In this document: one piece after another, positions 27,768 to 36,354 of the stretch
How positions within the stretch are numbered: the stretch's first letter is position 1
Layout of the letters: every line of letters begins with the position of its first letter
Assembly (NCBI RefSeq): GCF_904846345.1
Contig: NZ_CAJHAJ010000006.1
Coordinates: 148,958 to 212,957, forward strand
Direction: 5' to 3'
Source: Psychrobacter maritimus
Lineage (GTDB): Bacteria > Pseudomonadota > Gammaproteobacteria > Pseudomonadales > Moraxellaceae
DNA length: 64,000 bases
Notes under the pieces: model-generated
The model's input: only the letters and a program-made list of their open reading frames with translations
Told to the model about the DNA's origin: nothing
The model's database searches: none
Translations under genes and position numbers: made by a program

Positions 27768-28298
27768 ATGTCGAATTTACAACAGCAGCGCAATGATGTG
27801 ACCCATATCGATGGTAATTTACATCAAAATCAAGATGCGCGTATCGGTATCGTCGTTGGTCGTTTTAACGGTTTTGTCGTTGAATCATTGGTAGATGGTG
27901 CAATCGATGCGCTACTACGTCATGGCGTTTTGGGTAGCAATATTACCGTGATTCGCGTACCGGGCGCCTTTGAGTTGCCATTGGTTGCCCAGCGCGCGGC
28001 TGAATCTGACCGCTTTGACGCTATCATTGCGTTAGGCGCGATTATCCGTGGTAGCACGCCGCATTTTGACTTTGTCGCCAGCGAATCTGCCAAAGGTTTA
28101 AGCAGTGTCGCTATCGACTATAATATCCCTGTTGCCAATGGCGTATTGACCACTGACAGCATCGAGCAAGCGATTGAGCGCTCTGGCACCAAAGCCGGTA
28201 ATAAAGGCTCAGAAGCTGCGATGGTGGTGTTAGAGATGATTGCGGTATTATCACAATTAGATATTGATGATGACTATGATAGTAGCGACAATGCTTAG
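27768..28298 (+). CDS. ribH: 6,7-dimethyl-8-ribityllumazine synthase
   Basis: 176 residues from ATG 27768, with AAAGGAT upstream. It condenses 5-amino-6-ribitylaminouracil with dihydroxybutanone phosphate to give the riboflavin precursor, and usually forms pentamers or capsids. Motifs are [66 protein letters not shown], and [18 protein letters not shown]. An N-terminal leader of about 18 residues and an acidic [10 protein letters not shown] tail flank the core. The last codons and stop lie inside a 15-bp tandem duplication. No FMN riboswitch is visible upstream. It starts the gene order ribH-nusB-thiL-pgpA. Confidence 0.97.
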   Translation: MSNLQQQRNDVTHIDGNLHQNQDARIGIVVGRFNGFVVESLVDGAIDALLRHGVLGSNITVIRVPGAFELPLVAQRAAESDRFDAIIALGAIIRGSTPHFDFVASESAKGLSSVAIDYNIPVANGVLTTDSIEQAIERSGTKAGNKGSEAAMVVLEMIAVLSQLDIDDDYDSSDNA

Positions 28299-28334
28299 AT
28301 AGACAATGCTTAGATAATAGTGACGATGCTTAAG
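28287..28334. repeat. 15-bp tandem duplication spanning the ribH stop codon
   Basis: GACAATGCTTAGATA occurs at 28287-28301 and again at 28302-28316, with a decayed third copy near 28322-28334. The TAG stop at 28296-28298 is repeated in frame at 28311-28313. Confidence 0.88.
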
Positions 28335-28647
28335 GGTGACGCTTAATTAAACCGTCATTTTATAGAGTGTTTTTGCTTATTTAAGCAGCTTAATGGGCAC
28401 TGTGGTTTTTATAAGCTATTGTTTGTTATAAATAGCCACAGTGTCACTGCTACAAAGAACAATGCTACACAAAATAATACTACAAAGAACAGTGCTTTAA
28501 AAAACATTGTAAACGGCGCTAACAAGCGCCGCTGCAACACTCGACTGTCATAGCTGTCAGCCGATTACTATTTAACATATCTTATGCTATTGCTTATCCC
28601 ATAGTTGCTTATCACATATTTGTTTAAAACCTAGGTACAAACCCCTT
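28299..28647. other. Gene-free spacer between ribH and nusB with hairpins
   Basis: 349 nt without a reading frame. It contains the end of the 15-bp duplication, a long imperfect hairpin (arms at 28398-28413 and 28426-28443), a second small direct repeat (CTACAAAGAACANTGCT, twice between about 28449 and 28495) and a GC-rich 7-bp hairpin at 28514-28531. None is followed by a T run, so they do not look like simple terminators. Confidence 0.6.
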
Positions 28648-29805
28648 ATGACTGACCAACTCAAGCGCGCTATTAGCGCTGCGCAAACCGCACAACTCAC
28701 TGATGGACAAGCTGAAGCGACGCGTATCGCAAGCAGTAGTGCGGGCGATCAAACCTTCGATATGAGTGAAACCACTTATAAGACCAGCCACACCGCGGTG
28801 CGCAAGGCTCGTCGCTTTGCCATGCAAGGTCTATACGAATGGCTCGTTACTGACCGCCGTTTTGATATCGATGGCAAGCTTGGCTGGAAAGCCAATGCCC
28901 CGCATGATATCGCTGCCCGTACCCGTGCGACCAATGCCATGCATACCGTACATATCGGCTATTACCATGAAATGATGCGCGATATTCCAGAGCAAATTGA
29001 CGCCCTTGATGCGCTAATCAGTCAGCATCTTGATCGTGAAATCGATAAGCTTGATACCGTCGAGCACGCCATTTTATTAATTGGTGCTTATGAGCTACAA
29101 AACCGCTTAGAGATTCCGTATAAAGTCGTGCTGGATGAGGCGATGAAGCTGAATAATCACTTTGGCGCTACGGACGCGCATAAATTGATTAATGCTGTCC
29201 TTGATAAAATGGCGGTTGAATTGCGTGTGCTTGAAGTAGACGCAGATAGCAAAGTCAATCTACGCACGTCACAAAAAGCGGCGACTCAATCTAAGACTAA
29301 GCAGTCTGAAGCTCAATCTGCGAATGTTGAAGAAGCTAGTGAAAGCACTGCTGAATCTGATCTCGACAGCACGTTAACTGGCTCAAACAAACCACGTATC
29401 AGCGCCAATAATGCCAGTGTTAAACGCAATAGCGCCAGTAAAGCATTAGCAAATATCATTGATTATAAGATAAGTAAGCAAAACGAAGCGGCAAAAGATG
29501 TCGTTGTTGCCGATCCTATCGTTAATGAAAATCCTGTCGCAGAAAGCACGTCGGCTGATAATGTCAGTGTCGAGGGCAGCAATGCAGATAGTAGCGCAGA
29601 TGGCAATGACGCCAGCAATGAGAACAATAGCGCCGCCGATATTGCCCTACACGACTCTAATATCGTTAGTGCTGACTCAGAAGAAGCCTCAGATAGCAGC
29701 TCGTTAGATAATGCTGAGTTAGACGATACTGAGCTAGATAATACTACGTCAGACAACTTAGATAACATTGCGTCAGATGATACTGATGCAAAAAGTAAAG
29801 ACTAG
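28648..29805 (+). CDS. nusB: Transcription antitermination factor NusB with long acidic tail
   Basis: 385 residues, whereas NusB is normally about 140. NusB with NusE binds boxA in rRNA leader transcripts and supports antitermination. The NusB domain occupies about residues 51-197: [85 protein letters not shown] 50-residue leader precedes it and about 188 residues follow that are rich in D/S/N/A/E, ending in repeated LDN/DDT motifs. The tail is strongly acidic and probably disordered. Its reading frame ends cleanly 2 nt before thiL, so it is a genuine part of the gene. Confidence 0.95.
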   Translation: MTDQLKRAISAAQTAQLTDGQAEATRIASSSAGDQTFDMSETTYKTSHTAVRKARRFAMQGLYEWLVTDRRFDIDGKLGWKANAPHDIAARTRATNAMHTVHIGYYHEMMRDIPEQIDALDALISQHLDREIDKLDTVEHAILLIGAYELQNRLEIPYKVVLDEAMKLNNHFGATDAHKLINAVLDKMAVELRVLEVDADSKVNLRTSQKAATQSKTKQSEAQSANVEEASESTAESDLDSTLTGSNKPRISANNASVKRNSASKALANIIDYKISKQNEAAKDVVVADPIVNENPVAESTSADNVSVEGSNADSSADGNDASNENNSAADIALHDSNIVSADSEEASDSSSLDNAELDDTELDNTTSDNLDNIASDDTDAKSKD

Positions 29806-29807
29806 TC

Positions 29808-30848
29808 ATGAATGAGTTTGAGCTGATTGAGCGTATATTTTCCCAAATGCAAGCTGCACCGCCATCGTCCAGCAATGTCGATAAAGGCAATGTTGATAAA
29901 GGCATTGGTGATGATGCCGCGGTCATGAGCTTGCCTGCAGGCGCGCGCTTGGTCAGCTGTATTGATACGCTCGTTCAAGGTCGTCACTTTAGCGCTGATT
30001 GGGAGCAAGTGAATAAGCTCGCCTTTGCCATCGGTTATAAAGCTATCGCAGTCAACGTCTCCGATATTGCCGCGATGGGCGCAACCCCGCATAGTATTTT
30101 ATTGGCATTAGCCTTACCTGAGCGTTTGGTGAATGAGCCATGGCTGACTGAGTTTGCCAAAGGTTTATTTCACGCTTGCCAGCTATTTGGTGTGACGCTT
30201 ATTGGCGGTGATACCACGCGCAGTGATAGCTTGATACTGAGTGTCAGCGCGCAAGGATTACTTGATGTAAACACACCAGCTGTGTACCGCTCAGGCGCGC
30301 AAGTCGGCGATAAAATCTATGTCTCAGGCACGCTTGGCGATGCCGCTTATGCTTTACAGCACCCTGACAATGCTCAGGGCGTAGAGCTTGCCCATCGATT
30401 GCATATGCCAACGCCGCGTGTTCAACTAGGTTCAACACTAGCCAAGCTTGGTGCAACTTCAATGATAGATATCTCTGACGGTCTGTATCAAGACCTTGGT
30501 CATATCTGCCAGCAAAGTAACGTTGGTATGCGCATTCATCTTGAGCAGCTACCTACCAGTCAAGCGTTGGCAAGCAGCGAGTTAACTGAACGCTTATTAT
30601 GTCAGCTGGCGGGCGGTGATGATTATGAGCTGGCTTTTACCTTGCCTGCCCATATCGAGCCACCGATTGATAATAGTAGCAACACGCCTGTTACCTGTAT
30701 CGGTGAAGTAATAGCTGTAAACGACACAGATGCTGCTAAGAATGTACGACCAGAGATTTTTTATCAAGGACAGCCAGTCACACCGGCTCATCCTGCCCCC
30801 TTTTCTACTTGGCCCAATCTGACGGGTTATCAACATTTTGCAGGTTAG
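29808..30848 (+). CDS. thiL: Thiamine-monophosphate kinase
   Basis: 346 residues. It phosphorylates thiamine monophosphate to thiamine diphosphate with ATP. It shows GIGDDAAV, CIDTLVQGRHF, NVSDIAAMGATP, GVTLIGGDTTRS, VSGTLGDAAYAL, MIDISDGLYQDL and GGDDYELAFTLP, all expected for the PurM/ThiL fold. A five-residue duplication (NVDKG NVDKG) from a 15-bp tandem repeat sits just before the GIGDD motif, lengthening the loop ahead of the metal site. It is 2 nt after nusB and 3 nt before pgpA, so all three are likely cotranscribed. Confidence 0.96.
   Translation: MNEFELIERIFSQMQAAPPSSSNVDKGNVDKGIGDDAAVMSLPAGARLVSCIDTLVQGRHFSADWEQVNKLAFAIGYKAIAVNVSDIAAMGATPHSILLALALPERLVNEPWLTEFAKGLFHACQLFGVTLIGGDTTRSDSLILSVSAQGLLDVNTPAVYRSGAQVGDKIYVSGTLGDAAYALQHPDNAQGVELAHRLHMPTPRVQLGSTLAKLGATSMIDISDGLYQDLGHICQQSNVGMRIHLEQLPTSQALASSELTERLLCQLAGGDDYELAFTLPAHIEPPIDNSSNTPVTCIGEVIAVNDTDAAKNVRPEIFYQGQPVTPAHPAPFSTWPNLTGYQHFAG
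29874..29903 (+). repeat. In-frame 15-bp duplication in thiL
   Basis: AATGTYGATAAAGGC occurs twice in tandem (29874-29888 and 29889-29903), differing at one base, and encodes NVDKG twice. Confidence 0.85.
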
Positions 30849-30851
30849 CCC

Positions 30852-31442
30852 ATGATTGATCACAACCTATCTAAGCCTGATATCCGTAAAGCCAATGATT
30901 GCCCGCCGCTACCCGCCAATGCGAGTCTGCCTGACCGTTTGGTTTATTGGCTTGGTATTGGCTTAGGAAGTGGTCTGCCGCGCCGTGCACCCGGCACTTG
31001 GGGCACGGTTGGCGGTTTAATCGTTGCGATACCGCTTATGAGCTTAGGGTTCGTGCCGTTTTTGATTATTACCATTTTAGCTTGCTTGCTTGGTAATTCT
31101 ATATGCGGTCGTACCTCAGAGCTGATGGGCGGTCATGATAACCCTCACATTGTTTGGGATGAATGGGCCGGTATGTGGCTCACCCTGCTGCCGCTGTCTT
31201 ATATGGGTATCGCTGACGGTAATTTTTGGCAAAATATCGCTCAACCCTCTTCTATTGTTGCCATTATTATTGCCTTTATATTATTCCGCTTTTTTGACAT
31301 TATTAAGCCACCACCGATTGGCTGGGCAGATAAAAAAGTCGCAGGCGGTCTAGGTATTATGCTCGATGATATTATCGCTGGCATCATGGCGGCAGCCGTT
31401 TGGGTGATTATTTATACCACTATTCTTCAATTAGCCAATTAG
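30852..31442 (+). CDS. pgpA: Phosphatidylglycerophosphatase A
   Basis: 196 residues with four hydrophobic segments. It removes the phosphate from phosphatidylglycerophosphate to give phosphatidylglycerol at the inner membrane, feeding the cardiolipin synthase encoded at 2075. Family motifs are LGIGLGSGLPRRAPGTWGTVGGL, GRTSELMGGHDNPHIVWDEWAGMWL, FFDIIKPPPIGWADKKVAGGLGIMLDDIIAG. The acidic residues of the DEWAG and DDIIAG motifs are the presumed metal ligands. A 35-residue soluble leader is longer than usual. It closes the ribH-nusB-thiL-pgpA run. Confidence 0.95.
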   Translation: MIDHNLSKPDIRKANDCPPLPANASLPDRLVYWLGIGLGSGLPRRAPGTWGTVGGLIVAIPLMSLGFVPFLIITILACLLGNSICGRTSELMGGHDNPHIVWDEWAGMWLTLLPLSYMGIADGNFWQNIAQPSSIVAIIIAFILFRFFDIIKPPPIGWADKKVAGGLGIMLDDIIAGIMAAAVWVIIYTTILQLAN

Positions 31443-31613
31443 CCACGCTGTTAAATCTTATTTTCTTTGATAATCCATCGTTGTTTATGGCTCATGGTCT
31501 TTTTTGACTTGCCCGCTTTTTTAATGCTGCATTTTTGACGCTAGCCAATTGCTAAGGACTTTATAAGCCAATCACAAGCAATCGAGGTTACAAAGATGTC
31601 ACGACATAGCATT

Positions 31614-31641
31614 TTGGTTAAATGACGATTTACGCTATAAT
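31614..31641 (+). promoter_or_regulatory. Candidate sigma70 promoter for glmU
   Basis: A perfect TATAAT at 31636-31641, with a weak -35 (TTGGTT, 31614-31619) at 16-nt spacing. The start site would be about 30 nt before the glmU ATG. Confidence 0.6.
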
Positions 31642-31675
31642 CCACTCTTATATTTTGTTACATTTGTAGGCTATT

Positions 31676-33058
31676 ATGACATCTCCTCTTTCGGTAATTA
31701 TCCTCGCGGCGGGCAAAGGCACGCGTATGCAGTCGGCCAAGCCAAAAGTGCTGCAGACACTGGCTGGCAAGTCGTTACTGGGTCATGTCCTTGATACTTG
31801 TCATCAATTAACCGTTGATGACACCATCATCGTTCATGGTTTTGGTGGCGAGCAAGTCCAAGCAGATATTAATGAGCAATATGCGCATCTGCCTATTACT
31901 TGGGTTGCCCAAACTGAGCAGTTAGGAACAGGACATGCGGTAAAAGTGACGCTGTCTGATTTGCCAAAAGAAGGGCAAAGTCTAATTCTTTATGGTGATG
32001 TGCCATTGGTCAGCTGCCAGACGTTAACGGCATTAAAATCTGCCAATACTGACGGTATGTCGATGTTGACGCTGACAGTAGACAATCCTTTTGGCCTCGG
32101 TCGTATCAAACGTGATAAAGACGGCAATATCGCAGCCATCGTCGAGCAAAAAGATGCCAGCGCCGATGAGCAAAAAATTCAAGAGATTAATAGCGGTATT
32201 TACTGCGTTGATAACGCGTTATTGCATAAATATCTGCCAAAGCTGTCTAATGACAATGCGCAGCAAGAATACTATCTGACGGATATCGTTAAAATGGCGG
32301 TCGCTGAAGGCATTAATATCGTTGCGATTGAGCCTGAGCATACCTTTGAGATTGAAGGCGTCAATAACCGCCAACAGCTTGCCAGCTTAGAACGCACATG
32401 GCAGGGCAAACTGGTTGCAGACCTGCAAGAAGCCGGTGTGCAATTTGCTGACCCGAGTCGCGTTGATATTCGTGGCACCTTAACTGCCGGTCAAGATGTG
32501 TTTGTTGATGTTGGGGTGGTGTTTGAGGGCGACTGCGTCTTAGGCGATAACGTTTATATCGAAGCAGGCTGCGTGATTAAAAACGCCCGTATTGGTAACG
32601 CCTGTCATATCAAACCTTACTGCGTGATTGATCGCGCTGAGATTGGTGCTGGCGTTGATATTGGTCCTTTTGCCCATCTGCGTCCTGAAACGGTATTGGC
32701 TGACAATAGTAAAGTTGGTAATTTCGTCGAAATTAAGAAATCTACGATTGGTCATGGCAGCAAGGTTAATCACTTAAGCTACGTTGGTGATGCAACGGTC
32801 GGCACCGACGTCAATATCGGCGCGGGTGTCATTACCTGTAATTACGACGGCGTAAATAAATCACAAACCATTATCGAAGATAATGCGTTTATCGGCTCTA
32901 ATGCCAGTTTGGTTGCGCCCGTAACCATTGGTGATACAGCTACGGTTGCCGCAGGCTCCGTGATTACTAAAAATGTCGATAGTAAAGCATTAGCCTTTGG
33001 TCGCGCACGCCAAACCCAGAAAGATGACTTTCAGCGTCCGACTAAAAAATCAAAATAG
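31676..33058 (+). CDS. glmU: Bifunctional GlcNAc-1-P uridyltransferase / GlcN-1-P acetyltransferase
   Basis: 460 residues. It acetylates glucosamine-1-phosphate and then uridylates it, making UDP-GlcNAc for peptidoglycan and LPS. The N-terminal pyrophosphorylase domain has ILAAGKGTRMQSAKPKVLQTLAGK, EQLGTGHAV and YGDVPL. The C-terminal left-handed beta helix (from about residue 250) shows hexapeptide repeats, GPFAHLRPETVL, GNFVEIKKSTIGHGSKVNHLSYVGDATVG and NIGAGVITCNYDGVNK. The length is normal. Its partner glmS follows on the same strand after 257 nt and a hairpin. Confidence 0.98.
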   Translation: MTSPLSVIILAAGKGTRMQSAKPKVLQTLAGKSLLGHVLDTCHQLTVDDTIIVHGFGGEQVQADINEQYAHLPITWVAQTEQLGTGHAVKVTLSDLPKEGQSLILYGDVPLVSCQTLTALKSANTDGMSMLTLTVDNPFGLGRIKRDKDGNIAAIVEQKDASADEQKIQEINSGIYCVDNALLHKYLPKLSNDNAQQEYYLTDIVKMAVAEGINIVAIEPEHTFEIEGVNNRQQLASLERTWQGKLVADLQEAGVQFADPSRVDIRGTLTAGQDVFVDVGVVFEGDCVLGDNVYIEAGCVIKNARIGNACHIKPYCVIDRAEIGAGVDIGPFAHLRPETVLADNSKVGNFVEIKKSTIGHGSKVNHLSYVGDATVGTDVNIGAGVITCNYDGVNKSQTIIEDNAFIGSNASLVAPVTIGDTATVAAGSVITKNVDSKALAFGRARQTQKDDFQRPTKKSK

Positions 33059-33103
33059 TAATGGTCAGTCAAAAGCACGTTGAAAACTGTTCATTTAAAC
33101 ACT

Positions 33104-33129
33104 ATTTAATTTAGACACCATTTAATTTA
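33104..33129. repeat. 16-bp imperfect tandem repeat after glmU
   Basis: ATTTAATTTAGACACC (33104-33119) is followed at once by ATTTAATTTA (33120-33129); the second copy is partial. Confidence 0.6.
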
Positions 33130-33138
33130 AATAATAAT

Positions 33139-33175
33139 AAGCAGCATGACAATCTTTGTGATGCTGCTTCCTTAT
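33139..33175 (+). terminator. Probable terminator hairpin after glmU
   Basis: AAGCAGCAT (33139-33147) pairs with ATGCTGCTT (33161-33169), with an inner ACAA/TTGT pairing. The following TTCCTTATATTT is only partly T-rich, so termination may be incomplete. Confidence 0.65.
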
Positions 33176-33250
33176 ATTTATAGCGTCAGGATTGTTAGCG
33201 CAAAAGCCGCGCACTGACCTAATATAAAGTTCTATTATTTGATAACTGAA

Positions 33251-33256
33251 TATAAT
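33251..33256 (+). promoter_or_regulatory. Candidate -10 box for glmS
   Basis: A perfect TATAAT, 60 nt before the glmS start codon. No good -35 lies at 16-18 nt upstream, so this is tentative. Confidence 0.35.
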
Positions 33257-33315
33257 CGTAAAACATCTAAGCATTGAACAATCAAAACATGAAACATCGA
33301 ATTTAAGGAATAGTT

Positions 33316-35160
33316 ATGTGTGGAATCGTTGGAGCAGTAGCTGAGCGTAATATCGCCAATATCTTACTTGAGGGTCTTAAGCGCCTAGAATACCGTGGTT
33401 ATGATTCCGCTGGTTTGGTTGTCATTCGTAATGGTGAGCTCCATCGCGAGCGTCAAGTGGGTAAAGTGCAAGAGCTGGTCGATGCTGTCGCAGTCAATCC
33501 TGAATTTTTCGATGGTCATATTGGTATTGCGCATACACGTTGGGCAACGCATGGCGAACCTGCTCAGCGTAACGCCCACCCGCACGTATCAGGTAAAATC
33601 GCTGTCGTCCACAACGGTATCGTTGAAAACTATGCCGAGCTAAAAGAAGAGCTGATTGCTAAAGGCTACGAGTTTACCTCGCAAACGGATACCGAAGTTG
33701 TCGCCCATTTAATCAATGACATCTACAAAACAACGCCTGATTTATTAGAAGCGGTGCGCGCCGTTATTCCTTTATTACATGGCGCTTTTGCCCTTGGTAT
33801 TGTACATATCGACTGCCCAGAAGAGCTGATTACCGTCCGTCTAGGCTCGCCTTTGGTCATCGGTGTGGGTATCGGCGAGAACTTTATCGCCTCTGACCAA
33901 TTAGCCCTATTACCGGTCACCAATCGCTTTATGTATCTAGAAGAAGGCGATATCGCCAAATTGACGCGTAGTAGCATTCAGGTTTACGCCGATGGTGTCG
34001 AAGTAAAGCGTGAGATACATGAAATTGATGCCGCGCAGCATAATGCCGATAAAGGTGAGTTTAAGCATTATATGCTCAAAGAAATCTACGAGCAGCCAGA
34101 TGCTGTCAGAAGAACCGTGGAGATGGCAGTTGATAACGGTACAACCTCTAAATTACGCGATGATTTTTTACAGCGTCATGAAGCGCAATTAAAAGGTATT
34201 AAACACGTCCAAGTCATCGCTTGTGGTACCAGTTATCACTCAGGTTTGGTGGCAAAATATTGGTTTGAGAGCCTGATTCGTGTGCCGTGTTCGGTTGAGG
34301 TTGCTAGTGAATTCCGCTACCGCAATCCGGTTGTCGTCGATAACACACTAGTTATTTGTATTTCGCAATCTGGTGAAACGGCGGATACCTTATCGGCGCT
34401 ACGTGATATTCAAAAGCATACACCAACAGGGCTAGTTAGCTTAGCCTTATGTAATGTACCGACATCGTCTTTGGTACGTGAGACGGATATCTTTTTACCA
34501 ACGCTTGCAGGCCCCGAGATTGGCGTTGCTTCTACCAAAGCCTTTACCACTCAGCTTGCCGCTTTGATGTTACTCGTCTTAAAAGTGGGTGTCGTACAAG
34601 AGCGTATGACTGGCGAAAACCTAACGACCTTACTTGGTCAATTGCAACAATTACCCGGTCAACTACATGCCAGCTTGAACCTTGATGCACCTATCAAAGT
34701 CATGAGTGAGCATTTTGAATATAAGAAAAGCTGCTTGTTCTTAGGTCGTGGTTTACAGTTCCCTATTGCCTTAGAAGGGGCGCTAAAGCTAAAAGAAATC
34801 TCGTATATTCACGCCGAAGGCTATGCAGCAGGCGAGCTGAAACATGGCCCATTGGCATTGGTTGATAAAGACATGCCTATCGTGGTGTTGGCACCCAAAG
34901 ACAGTATGTTTGATAAGCTAAAAGCCAACATGCAAGAGGTACACGCGCGCCACGGTGAGCTGTTTGTATTTGCCAGTGAAGAAAGCAAGATGGTTGCAGA
35001 AGATAGAATGCACGTGGTTTATGTGCCTGATGTGTGCGAGACGCTTGCCCCTATCGTCTATAGCGTGCCGGTGCAGCTGTTGTCTTATCATGTGGCGGTG
35101 ATGCGCGGTACAGATGTCGATCAACCTCGCAACCTTGCAAAATCAGTAACAGTCGAATAA
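33316..35160 (+). CDS. glmS: Glutamine--fructose-6-phosphate aminotransferase
   Basis: 614 residues. It makes glucosamine-6-phosphate from fructose-6-phosphate and glutamine, the entry step to UDP-GlcNAc. MCGIVGAVAER gives the N-terminal nucleophile cysteine; HTRWATHGEP, NAHPH and HNGIVENY belong to the glutaminase domain. Two SIS domains follow (ACGTSYHSG, CISQSGETADTL, GPEIGVASTKAFTTQ), and the C-terminus reads DQPRNLAKSVTVE, the usual closing tail. AAGGA precedes the ATG. There is no glmS ribozyme in the leader, as expected outside Firmicutes. A terminator and a 20-bp triple repeat lie downstream. Confidence 0.98.
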   Translation: MCGIVGAVAERNIANILLEGLKRLEYRGYDSAGLVVIRNGELHRERQVGKVQELVDAVAVNPEFFDGHIGIAHTRWATHGEPAQRNAHPHVSGKIAVVHNGIVENYAELKEELIAKGYEFTSQTDTEVVAHLINDIYKTTPDLLEAVRAVIPLLHGAFALGIVHIDCPEELITVRLGSPLVIGVGIGENFIASDQLALLPVTNRFMYLEEGDIAKLTRSSIQVYADGVEVKREIHEIDAAQHNADKGEFKHYMLKEIYEQPDAVRRTVEMAVDNGTTSKLRDDFLQRHEAQLKGIKHVQVIACGTSYHSGLVAKYWFESLIRVPCSVEVASEFRYRNPVVVDNTLVICISQSGETADTLSALRDIQKHTPTGLVSLALCNVPTSSLVRETDIFLPTLAGPEIGVASTKAFTTQLAALMLLVLKVGVVQERMTGENLTTLLGQLQQLPGQLHASLNLDAPIKVMSEHFEYKKSCLFLGRGLQFPIALEGALKLKEISYIHAEGYAAGELKHGPLALVDKDMPIVVLAPKDSMFDKLKANMQEVHARHGELFVFASEESKMVAEDRMHVVYVPDVCETLAPIVYSVPVQLLSYHVAVMRGTDVDQPRNLAKSVTVE

Positions 35161-35192
35161 TGTTTGCTAATTAACTAATATCTGTTGTGAGC

Positions 35193-35252
35193 GAGTAATA
35201 AAGTATCATACTGAGTAATAAAGATTCATACTGAGTAATAAAGTATCCTCCT
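35193..35252. repeat. Three 20-bp tandem repeats after glmS
   Basis: Three 20-bp units of consensus GAGTAATAAAGTATCATACT start at 35193, 35213 and 35233. Units differ by two to four bases. They lie between the glmS stop and its terminator. Confidence 0.9.
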
Positions 35253-35267
35253 ATTGACTCAACTATT

Positions 35268-35308
35268 AGCCCTTGCTGCTGTTTAACACCGCAGTGAGGG
35301 CTTTTTTT
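35268..35308 (+). terminator. Intrinsic terminator after glmS
   Basis: AGCCCTTGCTGC pairs with GCAGTGAGGGCT (mostly complementary, two weak positions) across an 11-nt loop, followed by seven T. Confidence 0.85.
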
Positions 35309-35312
35309 ATGC

Positions 35313-36137
35313 TCAAACTAATCCTTTATAAAGGAAATAACATCCCACCACGGTCAACAATACCGCAAAGCATTTCTTTAAAAGCTCTGGTGATAGTATA
35401 TGAGCAACTTTCGCGCCTAGCTTCGCAGTGAAAAAGCTCATGATGCTAATGCCTAAAAAGGCATAAATGTGGACAAAGCCAACGGTATTGGGCACATCAA
35501 CTTGTTGCTGCATGCCAAAAATCATAAAGCCTAATGCACCAGCAACGGCAATGGGCAAGCCACACGCTGCTGACGTGCCAACGGCTTTTTGCATGACCAC
35601 ACCGTAACGCGTTAAATAAGGTACGGTTAAGCTACCGCCGCCAATACCAAAAATGGCAGAAGCGATACCGATCACCCCGCCTGCTGCTAGCTGCTTAGGT
35701 TTTGAAGGCAGTTCTGTATTAGAGCCAGCGACATCATTAGCATGACTAACGACTTGTTTTTTGCCACCGAAAAACATCTTATAAGCGACCCACAGCAAAA
35801 ACACCCCGACGATAAGCTGAAGATACAGCCCAGATATCTGTCCTGCAATGCCTGCCCCTAAAAAACAGCCAATCGCTAAGCCGGGTGCTAGGTTTTTAAA
35901 GACCGGCCACATGACGGCGCCCTTTTTATTATGCGCCATGAGCGAGCTGATAGAGGTGACAATGATGGTCGCCAGCGACGTACCTAACGCCAAATGCATG
36001 ATACTGTCAGGACTGTAATCCATTTGGGTAAAGACGATAAATAACAGTGGTACGATAATCGTGCCACCGCCCACACCAAAAAGCCCCGCAGCAAATCCTG
36101 CTAGAGCGCCTATTATTAAGAAAATGATTAATTCCAC
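35313..36137 (-). CDS. TSUP (TauE/SafE) family membrane transporter
   Basis: 274 residues with about eight hydrophobic helices. TSUP proteins move sulfite, sulfonates, taurine or other organic anions across the inner membrane. The two-fold repeat is visible as GALAGFAAGLFGVGGGTIIVPLLF near the N-terminus and GVIGIASAIFGIGGGSLTVPYL near residue 150; the GxGGG motifs and Pro are intact. The gene lies downstream of the flavin reductase/mesD/mesX genes on the same strand, but a 217-nt spacer with a long palindrome separates them. A sulfur-related substrate would fit the neighbourhood, but that is inference. Confidence 0.88.
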   Translation of the reverse strand: MELIIFLIIGALAGFAAGLFGVGGGTIIVPLLFIVFTQMDYSPDSIMHLALGTSLATIIVTSISSLMAHNKKGAVMWPVFKNLAPGLAIGCFLGAGIAGQISGLYLQLIVGVFLLWVAYKMFFGGKKQVVSHANDVAGSNTELPSKPKQLAAGGVIGIASAIFGIGGGSLTVPYLTRYGVVMQKAVGTSAACGLPIAVAGALGFMIFGMQQQVDVPNTVGFVHIYAFLGISIMSFFTAKLGAKVAHILSPELLKKCFAVLLTVVGCYFLYKGLV

Positions 36138-36207
36138 AGGATAGCTACTTCTCGGTTAAATGATAGTTTTATAGTCGATGCTAAATAACATGGATACATT
36201 ATCTGAC

Positions 36208-36289
36208 AAGGTGAAACTGGTACAAATTTTTCTAGCTTGCTGTGCCTACGCCGACAGAGGCTACAAAAAATTCATTCCAGTTTCACTGT
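36208..36289. repeat. Long imperfect palindrome (MITE/REP-like candidate)
   Basis: GTGAAACTGG (36211-36220) is matched by CCAGTTTCAC (36277-36286), and the homology continues inward through A/T-rich steps to CTAGC and GCTAC near 36235 and 36260. About 26-bp arms surround a 20-nt GC-richer centre. The whole could fold as one hairpin of about 80 nt. It occupies the gene-free spacer between the flavin reductase and TSUP genes. Confidence 0.7.
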
Positions 36290-36354
36290 ATCGGCTTGAT
36301 ATTGAGCTGACTATAGTTAAATGACCATTAGATAATCAATGTCAGGAAGTCAGC

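Noticed and set aside
33240..33315. glmS ribozyme in the glmS leader
   Set aside because: The leader is too short and lacks the ribozyme core; glmS ribozymes are essentially a Gram-positive feature.
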